8,338 nt of DNA, from NCBI GenBank assembly GCA_036514635.1, contig DATBWU010000287.1, positions 1-8,338 of the forward strand. The letters run 5' to 3'. Shown here piece by piece: positions 1-5,202 of this stretch. The stretch's first letter is position 1. Each line of letters begins with the position of its first letter. The position numbers and the translations under genes were made by a program. The DNA comes from DASSFZ01 sp036514635. GTDB lineage: Bacteria; Chloroflexota; Anaerolineae; Fen-1058. Below the pieces are notes generated by a model. The model did not search any database. It saw only the letters and a program-made list of their open reading frames with translations, and had not been told where the DNA came from.

Positions 1-149
1 CTAAGAGAGCGTCTTAAAAGTCCATTTCGCCGTCATTCTGAGGCGCGAAGCGCCGAAGAATCTCCATGTTTGCGCCGAAAAACGAGATTCTTCGCTCGCT
101 GCGCTCGCTCAGAATGACATCACCAGAGAGTTTTAAGACGCTCTCTAAG
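1..149. mobile_element. MITE-like inverted-repeat element A (left copy)
   Basis: The ends 1-19 and 131-149 are inverted copies matching at 18 of 19 positions (tip CTAAGAGAGCGTCTTAAAA). Inner inverted pairs continue the symmetry: 32-42 with 108-118 (GTCATTCTGAG) and 54-64 with 84-94 (CGAAGAATCTC). Nearly the whole 149 bp can therefore fold into one long interrupted hairpin. There is no open reading frame of note, so if mobile it is non-autonomous. It starts at the window edge and may extend further left. It shares tips and core with the adjacent element B. A repeated intergenic hairpin of the REP type is the alternative. Confidence 0.55.
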
Positions 150-324
150 AGCCTGTCTGAAAAGCCGCCAGATTAACCACCAAGACACGACCCCGCAGAA
201 AGATGCGGGGCAAGCGCCGCCAAGAATCTCCAGGCTTTCTTTGTGTCTTGGTGACTCGCCTAGCGCGCCCCCGACGCGAAGCGTCGGACAGGGCGTGGTG
301 GTGGGTTTTAAGACAGATTCTTAG
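145..324. mobile_element. MITE-like inverted-repeat element B (right copy)
   Basis: The tips 145-163 and 306-324 are inverted copies matching at 16 of 19 positions, and each is bounded by CTAAGA, which would fit a TA target site. Inner inverted pairs are 178-188 with 243-253 (CACCAAGACAC), 191-196 with 205-210 (CCCCGC), and 271-277 with 281-287 (CCGACGC, loop GAA). The left tip overlaps the right tip of element A by five bases. Both elements also carry an AAGCGCCG..AAGAATCTCCA core in the same orientation (48-66 and 212-232). No coding capacity is seen. The 271-287 hairpin lies about 50 bp past the dioxygenase stop and could help end that transcript, although no T-run follows. Confidence 0.55.
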
Positions 325-335
325 TGGTCACTGAT

Positions 336-1409
336 CTACACGGGCTGTCGCAGCCCAATGGGTGGAAGCACTGCCTCGATGTCGGCGCGGTGCGGCTCCA
401 GCCACGGCGGCAGTTTCAAATGTGCGCCCAGTTCGTCTACCGACTCATCGACTGTGAAGCCTGGCCCCAGTGTGGCGAGTTCGACGATGTGACCGTCGGG
501 ATCGTTGGTGTAAATACTCTTGAAGTACACGCGATCCATCACCGGCGACACGCGCAACCCGGCCCTGAGAAGTTTCTCGCGCCACTCCAGTTGTGTCTTT
601 TCGTCCCTCACGGCGAGTGCAAAGTGATGCGTCTGCCCTGCGCCGATACGCGCGCGACGTTCCTGGCCCGGATCGCGCTCAAAGTACGTGATCAACGTGC
701 CGGGTTTGCCATCGCCGACGCCCCAATACCAGTGCGCCGATTTCGGATCGTCGAAGTTGCTGGTCATCTTGACGCGGCGCATACCGAGCAGCTCGCCGAA
801 GAAGGCGTGCGTGCGCTGGATGTCCGATCCGATGGCGGTAAGATGATGCATGCCCCGGTTGAGCGCCATGTCGGGCGTGATGTGCGGGATGGGTTCGGGC
901 CGTATCTCTGCAGCGATGCGCGCCTCGTCGCGGTTGTGGATCAGCATCTGGGCAGGCGGCGCGTGGAATTCCGCGCCGATCTTGTCCGGCGCTTCATCGA
1001 CCGTCCAGCCCGGCCCCAGCGTGGCAATCTCGAGAAGCACGCCGTCGGGGTCGCGGAAGTAGATCGATTGGAAGTAATGCCGATCGAGTGGGCCGTTGAC
1101 CGCCAGGCCCAGATCGACCAGTCGCCGTTTCCACTTGAGCAACCCCTCGTAATCGGCGACGGCGAGCGCGAAGTGGTGTGTGCTGCCGATGCCGGGAGCG
1201 CCCTGCGGCGCGTGCGGCCACTCGAAGAAGGTGATCGCCGAGCCGGGCGTGCCCGCGTAATCACCGAAGTATAGATGGTAACTGCCGGGATCGTCGAAGT
1301 TGACCGTCTTCTTGATGAACCGCAGTCCCAGTACCTGCGTGTAAAAGTCTACCGTGCGCTGAGCGTCGTGGCAGACCAGCGTAATGTGATGCAAGCCCAG
1401 AATCGTCAT
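336..1409 (-). CDS. Tandem VOC-domain ring-cleaving dioxygenase (hydroquinone/catechol type)
   Basis: This is a 357-residue protein of the vicinal oxygen chelate (glyoxalase/extradiol dioxygenase) superfamily, resembling the MhqO/MhqA/PcpA group of Fe(II) enzymes that open hydroquinone- or catechol-like rings. Two VOC domains are visible, at about residues 4-140 and 185-323. They are clearly duplicates: 120-139 and 303-322 agree at 15 of 20 positions. Each domain carries an HH near its start (7-8; 188-189), a THHFALAV strand (77-84; 260-267) and a metal-ligand Glu (E127; E310). The first His, the second-domain His and E310 match the PcpA ligand pattern as I recall it. The protein is soluble, with no signal peptide. 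The start is supported by GAGGA just upstream and by nothing better upstream. It is probably monocistronic behind the promoter at 1471-1499. The family call is firm, but the substrate is not known. Confidence 0.85.
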   Translation of the reverse strand: MTILGLHHITLVCHDAQRTVDFYTQVLGLRFIKKTVNFDDPGSYHLYFGDYAGTPGSAITFFEWPHAPQGAPGIGSTHHFALAVADYEGLLKWKRRLVDLGLAVNGPLDRHYFQSIYFRDPDGVLLEIATLGPGWTVDEAPDKIGAEFHAPPAQMLIHNRDEARIAAEIRPEPIPHITPDMALNRGMHHLTAIGSDIQRTHAFFGELLGMRRVKMTSNFDDPKSAHWYWGVGDGKPGTLITYFERDPGQERRARIGAGQTHHFALAVRDEKTQLEWREKLLRAGLRVSPVMDRVYFKSIYTNDPDGHIVELATLGPGFTVDESVDELGAHLKLPPWLEPHRADIEAVLPPIGLRQPV

Positions 1410-1470
1410 CGTCCTCGCTCTCTTTCATCAAGCCTTTCACAGCCGGACGCGAAGAGCGCCCAGCCCTCAG

Positions 1471-1499
1471 ATTGTATCGCGAACTGCCATCCATGTCGC
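1471..1499 (-). promoter_or_regulatory. Candidate sigma-70 promoter for the dioxygenase gene
   Basis: On the minus strand, GCGACA (1494-1499) is followed after exactly 17 bp by TACAAT (1471-1476). This predicts a transcript start near 1464 and a leader of about 55 nt before the ATG at 1409. The -10 is one base off consensus and the -35 keeps only the GACA half, so this rests on spacing and the -10. Confidence 0.45.
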
Positions 1500-1558
1500 G
1501 TGGCCCTGGGGCAAAGCGTGCATCTCAAGTTGGTGGCGAGTTGCTGTGTACCGGTGTC

Positions 1559-1806
1559 GCGCGGCAGTCAACCGCCGCGCTCAGCGAACGAAGCCCGCTG
1601 CGCGGGCTAGCCCAGAAGGGGCTTCGTTGCTTCAGCCCGACGGTTCACCGTTGGGCGCGGTGGGCCGATAGCAGTCGCCATTTTTCTGAAATGCACCGAG
1701 GGGCAAAAGAAAGGCGACTCGACCGAGTCGCCCTATCTCTCTCAGTAGATCGCGAAACACATGGAACGCCGACTTCAGTCGGCGATCCGTGATCTACTAT
1801 ACTGAG
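1559..1806. repeat. Cluster of intergenic hairpin repeats
   Basis: The 478-bp gap between rpoD and the dioxygenase gene (1410-1887) has no credible gene. Apart from the promoter near its left end, it holds a run of inverted repeats. They are 1559-1565/1574-1580 (GCGCGGC); 1587-1596/1619-1628 (AACGAAGCCC), with 1593-1598/1602-1607 nested inside; 1635-1656 (GCCCGACGG pairing with CCGTTGGGC, one wobble); 1713-1720/1725-1732 (GGCGACTC); and 1741-1751/1791-1806 (with a 5-nt bulge), with 1767-1774/1777-1784 (CGCCGACT) nested inside. These resemble dispersed REP-like hairpins. They may also act as terminators or mRNA stabilisers downstream of rpoD, but that is inference. Confidence 0.6.
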
Positions 1807-1850
1807 TCTGCGCGAATTTCCACGAATCGATTCGTGGAGATTCGCGCAGA
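1807..1850 (-). terminator. 44-bp near-perfect palindrome downstream of rpoD
   Basis: The halves 1807-1828 and 1829-1850 are reverse complements at 21 of 22 positions, with no central spacer; the core is CCACGAATCGATTCGTGG. It begins 37 bp after the rpoD stop and would form a very stable hairpin in the rpoD transcript. No T-run follows on either strand, so it is not a textbook intrinsic terminator. It could be a pause, an RNA 3'-end stabiliser, a protein-binding dyad, or a member of the neighbouring repeat cluster. Confidence 0.5.
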
Positions 1851-1887
1851 TATGTGGATCGGATTTCTTGTGTGATCCGGAGTGCGG

Positions 1888-3081
1888 CTAGGAGATGTAG
1901 TCGCGCAGGACGCGGCTGCGGCGCGGGTGGCGCAGCCGGCGCAGCGCCCGGCCCTGAATCTGCCGGATGCGCTCTCGCGTTAACCCGAACTTGCGTCCGA
2001 CCTCTTCCAGCGTGTAGGCTCGCCCGTTGGTCAGGCCGTAGCGCAGGCGGAGGATGCGCGCCTCGCGTGGGCTGAGCGTGCTGAGGACTTCCTCGACCTT
2101 CTCACGCAGGAGCCGCTGCTGAACCAACTGCGTGGGCGAGGGGGTTGTCTCGTCTTCGATGAACGAGCCAAGCTCGGCGTCTTCGTCTTCGCCCACCGGC
2201 AGCTCCAGCGACAGCGGTCGCCACGACACCTTCATCATCCACTGGACTTTGCGCGGCTCGATCTTGAGTTCCTCGGCGATCTCCTCGGCGGTGGGCTTGC
2301 GACCATTCTCCTGCTCGAGCTGGCGGGCTGCCTTATACAGCCGCCGGATGCGATCGCTCATGTGAACCGGCACGCGGATCGTGCGGCCCTGGTCGGCGAT
2401 CGCGCGGGTGATCGTCTGCCGGATCCACCAGGTGGCATAGGTGCTGAACCGGAAGCCGCGCAGATAATCGAACTTCTCGACCGCTTTCATCAGGCCGAGG
2501 TTGCCTTCCTGGATCAGATCGAGGAATGGCACGCCGCGCCCGATGTACTTCTTGGCAATGCTCACCACCAGCCGGGTATTGGCTTTGATCAAGTGCTCGC
2601 GCGCCGCGTGCGCCTGATCGACATACGCTTCGAGCCTGGAGCGCCGTCGCGAGGCCGGGCGCGTCCGGTGCAGCTGCTTGGCTGCGTCTCGTCCTCGACG
2701 CAGCGCCTTCGCCAGGGCCACTTCCTCCTGGTTCGTCAGGAGCGGCACGCGCGCCATTTCTTTCAGGTACAGGCCAACCGTGTCGTCGCTGGCGACACCC
2801 GTCAGGTCATCCTCTTCGCCGTCCTCGTCGTCCGCCTCCTCGTCGATCGTGTCTTCCTCGATGGAGGCAACATCGCTGTTCGCGCCGATCTTGATCTTGT
2901 CTTCGTAGACCTCGATGCCCGCATCTTGCAGCAATTGGTGAACACTCTCTAATTGCTCGACCAGATCATCGGTTTCAGGCATTGCCTCCAGAATGTCCTC
3001 GGTGGTGAGATACCCCTGTGCCTCCGCCTTCTCCATCAATTCTGACCAGACATCGAGTTCGTCTTCGCCTTGCGTCGTCAT
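1888..3081 (-). CDS. rpoD: RNA polymerase primary sigma factor RpoD/SigA
   Basis: This 397-residue group 1 sigma-70 factor directs RNA polymerase to housekeeping promoters. Region 1.1 is recognisable at about residues 8-65 (QGYLTTEDILEAMPE), followed by an acidic stretch (75-93). Region 1.2 spans about 98-130 (DDTVGLYLKEMARVPLLT) and regions 2.1-2.4 about 160-232, with the promoter-melting and -10 segment FRFSTYATWWIRQTITRA (210-227). Region 3 lies at about 235-310. Region 4 has the -35 helix-turn-helix TLEEVGRKFGLTRERIRQ (357-374) and the usual RHP..SR..LRDY end. The large E. coli-type insert between regions 1.2 and 2 is missing and replaced by a short Arg-rich linker (139-149). The usual RQIEAKAL reads RQIQGRAL (373-380), an unusual set of changes just after the recognition helix. 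The start is fixed by AGGAGG at 3090-3095 with an 8-nt spacer. The gene lies 16 bp behind yceD in an operon. Confidence 0.95.
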   Translation of the reverse strand: MTTQGEDELDVWSELMEKAEAQGYLTTEDILEAMPETDDLVEQLESVHQLLQDAGIEVYEDKIKIGANSDVASIEEDTIDEEADDEDGEEDDLTGVASDDTVGLYLKEMARVPLLTNQEEVALAKALRRGRDAAKQLHRTRPASRRRSRLEAYVDQAHAAREHLIKANTRLVVSIAKKYIGRGVPFLDLIQEGNLGLMKAVEKFDYLRGFRFSTYATWWIRQTITRAIADQGRTIRVPVHMSDRIRRLYKAARQLEQENGRKPTAEEIAEELKIEPRKVQWMMKVSWRPLSLELPVGEDEDAELGSFIEDETTPSPTQLVQQRLLREKVEEVLSTLSPREARILRLRYGLTNGRAYTLEEVGRKFGLTRERIRQIQGRALRRLRHPRRSRVLRDYIS

Positions 3082-3089
3082 AAAATGGG

Positions 3090-3095
3090 CCTCCT
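3090..3095 (-). promoter_or_regulatory. Strong ribosome binding site of rpoD
   Basis: A full AGGAGG lies 8 nt before the rpoD ATG and only 2 bp past the yceD stop codon. It settles the rpoD start and suggests that sigma factor translation is strong and independent, even though the gene is the second cistron. Confidence 0.85.
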
Positions 3096-3097
3096 GG

Positions 3098-3586
3098 CTA
3101 TAGGAGCGCCTTCAGTGCGGCCAGGCGCGGGTCAATGGATTCGTCACTGCAATCACACGCACCTTCGTTCAAATTCTTGCCACAGTTTGGACAAAGGCCT
3201 TTGCAATCTGGACGACACACCGGTTTGATCGGCTGGGCGAGCAGGAATTGTTCACGTAAGGCAGGAATGAGATCGATAATGCCATCCCAGTCCACCACGT
3301 ACTGCTGGTCTGTGATGCGCGGGCCGGGACTTATCGCAAAAAGCTCCTCGAGTTGAATTTGAAGTGGAAGATGGAAAGACTCAAGGCAGCGGACGCACTC
3401 GGCGTTCAGGGCTGACCGGAGGGAGCCGGCAACCAGGATATGCTGGTCCGTTCGAGTGAGCAGCAGCCTCCCACGAATGAATTCGACCTTTAGATCGTGG
3501 CCGAGATTGCGTTGAGGCTCATCGATGCTCAGATTAAGTTGAGCGCCGATGTCTGCCCGAATCAGTGCCGAGACTTTGTACCGCAT
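3098..3586 (-). CDS. yceD: YceD family protein (DUF177), 23S rRNA accumulation factor type
   Basis: This 162-residue protein belongs to the YceD/DUF177 family, whose members in bacteria and plastids are linked to 23S rRNA accumulation and large-subunit biogenesis; the biochemical role is still unclear. A first pair of cysteines sits in ECVRCLE (C64, C67). A C-terminal cluster contains C124, C128, C132, C135, C144 and C146, including the family signature DCKGLCPNCGKNLN (127-140) and suggesting zinc binding. Length is typical. No good Shine-Dalgarno sequence precedes the ATG, and no other in-frame start exists between it and the predicted transcript start. The gene heads an operon with rpoD, which follows after 16 bp. 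The usual downstream partner rpmF (ribosomal protein L32) is not there. Confidence 0.9.
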   Translation of the reverse strand: MRYKVSALIRADIGAQLNLSIDEPQRNLGHDLKVEFIRGRLLLTRTDQHILVAGSLRSALNAECVRCLESFHLPLQIQLEELFAISPGPRITDQQYVVDWDGIIDLIPALREQFLLAQPIKPVCRPDCKGLCPNCGKNLNEGACDCSDESIDPRLAALKALL

Positions 3587-3599
3587 GACTCTATGCGGG

Positions 3600-3617
3600 A
3601 GGTGGCTGATGCCACCT
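3600..3617 (-). promoter_or_regulatory. Hairpin in the yceD-rpoD leader
   Basis: AGGTGGC and GCCACCT form a perfect 7-bp stem with a 4-nt loop (3607-3610). It lies in the predicted yceD leader, 13 nt before the start codon. The 5' arm contains AGGTGG, the only ribosome-site-like sequence in the leader, but it is about 24 nt or more from the ATG. The hairpin could modulate translation or protect the 5' end; its function is not established. Confidence 0.4.
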
Positions 3618-3657
3618 GAAACCTGTTGGCCGGGTAGCCAAAGCCAATACGCAGGCG

Positions 3658-3686
3658 ATTATAACATGCCGATAATTCAGCGTCAA
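3658..3686 (-). promoter_or_regulatory. Near-consensus sigma-70 promoter of yceD-rpoD
   Basis: On the minus strand, TTGACG (3681-3686) is followed after 17 bp by a perfect TATAAT (3658-3663), preceded by TGT (3664-3666) as in extended -10 promoters. Eleven of the twelve hexamer bases match consensus. It predicts a start near 3651 and a leader of about 65 nt. This is the strongest promoter in the window and drives the primary sigma factor gene, so autoregulation by the housekeeping holoenzyme is likely. Confidence 0.85.
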
Positions 3687-3720
3687 GGAAAATTGGATGA
3701 AGGCCACAGCGAAAGACATA

Positions 3721-3748
3721 AATTTCACAATCTATGTTTAGTGAAATT
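3721..3748. promoter_or_regulatory. Inverted repeat, possible operator between divergent promoters
   Basis: AATTTCAC (3721-3728) and GTGAAATT (3741-3748) are perfect 8-bp inverted arms separated by 12 AT-rich bases. The dyad sits between the yceD-rpoD promoter and the rdgB -10 box, upstream of both. That is where a dimeric regulator acting on either gene could bind. It matches no operator I know, including CIRCE, LexA and CRP/FNR sites. A hairpin element is the alternative. Confidence 0.4.
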
Positions 3749-3782
3749 CCGAAACCGCGTAGCAAAACCCGGGCTAATTGCG

Positions 3783-3788
3783 TATAAT
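3783..3788 (+). promoter_or_regulatory. Perfect -10 box of rdgB, placed for a leaderless mRNA
   Basis: TATAAT lies only 7 bp before the rdgB ATG (3796), so a normal start point falls at or just before the A of the start codon. The -35 region is weak (TAGCAA at 17-bp spacing, 3760-3765). No ribosome binding site precedes the ATG, in agreement with a leaderless message. Confidence 0.6.
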
Positions 3789-3795
3789 CTCGGCT

Positions 3796-4395
3796 ATGCG
3801 ACTCCTCGTCGCCACCACAAATCCTGGCAAGATCGGCGAGTACCAGGCCCTCTTGGATGGACTGAACCTGCAAGTTGTCGGCCTGCGCCAGGTCGAGATT
3901 GATTTCGATGTTGAGGAAACCGGCGCGAGTTTCGAGGAAAATGCCCCAATCAAGGCGCGCGCCTACGCCGACGCCAGCGGGTTGCTAACCCTGGCCGACG
4001 ATTCGGGCCTGTGCGTCGATGCGTTGGACGGCGCTCCAGGCATTTACTCGGCCCGATACGGTCCGACCGAGCACGCCCGCATCGAACGGTTGTTGGGCGA
4101 GCTGCAGGGCGTGCCGGATGAACGGCGCACCGCGCGCTTCGGGTGCGTGGTTGCACTAGCCGAGCCTGGAGCAGCAATTTGGACCTTTGAGGGCGTATGC
4201 GAGGGGCGCATCGCCTGGCAGCCCAGCGGCACGAACGGCTTTGGCTACGATCCCGTTTTTCTCTTTCCCGAATACGGGCAGACGATGGCTGAGCTGCCGG
4301 CTGCGGTCAAGAATCAGGTCAGCCATCGGGCGCGGGCAATGACAAAGGCGAGGGAATGGCTGCTGGCGCGAACGAGCGCTCGAGGGGCTAGGTGA
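3796..4395 (+). CDS. rdgB: RdgB/HAM1 non-canonical purine NTP pyrophosphatase
   Basis: This 199-residue enzyme of the HAM1/ITPase family hydrolyses deaminated purine nucleotides (dITP, ITP, XTP) to monophosphate and pyrophosphate in the cytosol, keeping them out of DNA and RNA. All family motifs are present: ATTNPGK (6-12) for the phosphates, SFEENAPIKA (45-54), LADDSGLCVDAL (66-77) with the catalytic D69 at the same number as in E. coli, GTNGFGYDPVF (145-155), and SHRARA (176-181). Length is typical. ATG at 3796 is chosen because it lies directly before RLLVATTN; the in-frame TTG at 3778 would start upstream of the TATAAT box and is unlikely. The gene is single and divergent from yceD-rpoD. 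Its stop codon lies inside the terminator stem that it shares with the convergent hydrolase gene. Confidence 0.95.
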   Translation: MRLLVATTNPGKIGEYQALLDGLNLQVVGLRQVEIDFDVEETGASFEENAPIKARAYADASGLLTLADDSGLCVDALDGAPGIYSARYGPTEHARIERLLGELQGVPDERRTARFGCVVALAEPGAAIWTFEGVCEGRIAWQPSGTNGFGYDPVFLFPEYGQTMAELPAAVKNQVSHRARAMTKAREWLLARTSARGAR

Positions 4396-4425
4396 CCGGC
4401 ACTTCGATTGCAAGTGCCGGTCACC
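4391..4425. terminator. Bidirectional terminator hairpin between rdgB and the hydrolase gene
   Basis: Arms 4391-4404 (GGTGACCGGCACTT) and 4412-4425 form a perfect 14-bp stem with a 7-nt loop. The left arm contains the rdgB stop codon (4393-4395), and the right arm ends directly at the hydrolase stop (4426-4428). Neither strand has a good T-run, so it may work with Rho or as a bidirectional block between converging polymerases. Confidence 0.7.
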
Positions 4426-5202
4426 TTAGTTGATCAGAGCATGAGCGCGCAGGAATTGCTCGACCGGGCGCGCCACCGCTTCTTCGCGTTCCAGCATCAC
4501 CATGTGGCCTGCACCTTCGACGAGTGCCAGTTGCGCGCCGGGAATGCGCTCCGCCAGCGTTGAGGCGTATTTGGGCGGCGTCATCTGATCGGCTGTGCCG
4601 CCGATGACGAGCGTCGGCGCGCGAATGTCCCCAAGCCGCTCCATCACGTCGAAGGCGTTGCACGCTAGGTAATCTCCGTGGAGAACCTCGATCCGGTTCG
4701 CGAGCAATTGTTGCCTGCCCAGCCGGATCATCTGCTCCGGCGTGCCCGGCCCCCATTCGAGGTGGCTGATCAACTCGACCGCTGCCGGCAAATCGGACGC
4801 GGTGCTCTTCAGCAGTTGCGGCGCGACGCGCAATCGTGCACCGGTGGCCACCAGAATCAGCGCGGCGGTTCGGGCCGGGTAAGTCAGCCCGAATTGCTGC
4901 GCGATTGCTCCGCCCATCGAGTGCCCTACGATCGCTGCGCGCTCGATCTTCAGCGCGTCGAGCAACCGCCCGGTGAAGGCTGCATACTCGGCCACGCTGC
5001 TGCGCCCGCGGCCACCCGATTTGCCGTGCCCGGGCAGATCGACCGCGAAGACACGCACGCCGGGCATGCGTCTGAGCGCCGCCGGCCACACCAGATGATT
5101 CTCGCCTGCGCCGTGAATCAAAATCAGCGAACTGTTGCCACGCGGCACGTTCTCGTGCAACGCGTAGAAGATTCGCTCGCCGCCAACGTCGATGTAAGGC
5201 AT
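4426..5202 (-). CDS. Alpha/beta hydrolase (esterase/lipase-like)
   Basis: This soluble alpha/beta-hydrolase-fold protein has 258 residues from the ATG. Numbering here counts from the GTG one codon earlier (5205). The oxyanion-hole motif HGAG is at 31-34, the nucleophile elbow GHSMG at 94-98 (S96), the acid D206 in GTADQMTP, and the histidine H234 in GAGHMVML, so the catalytic triad is complete. A cap region lies at about 121-190. The family covers esterases, C-C bond hydrolases and haloperoxidase-like enzymes, and nothing here fixes the substrate. The stop of trxB overlaps the start (GTGATG: the TGA runs into both GTG and ATG), so translation is probably coupled. ATG is preferred because GGAG then lies just before it. 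It is the last gene of the cysteine-rich protein-trxB operon. Confidence 0.88.
   Translation of the reverse strand: MPYIDVGGERIFYALHENVPRGNSSLILIHGAGENHLVWPAALRRMPGVRVFAVDLPGHGKSGGRGRSSVAEYAAFTGRLLDALKIERAAIVGHSMGGAIAQQFGLTYPARTAALILVATGARLRVAPQLLKSTASDLPAAVELISHLEWGPGTPEQMIRLGRQQLLANRIEVLHGDYLACNAFDVMERLGDIRAPTLVIGGTADQMTPPKYASTLAERIPGAQLALVEGAGHMVMLEREEAVARPVEQFLRAHALIN

Noticed and set aside
324..1274. 316-codon open frame on the plus strand opposite the dioxygenase gene
   Set aside because: Its protein has no recognisable motif and it mirrors a gene with clear family motifs. Long antisense frames are expected from GC-rich codon bias.
1472..1792. 106-codon plus-strand frame in the rpoD-dioxygenase gap
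   Set aside because: It runs through several hairpins, has an Arg/Ser-rich unremarkable product and no ribosome site.
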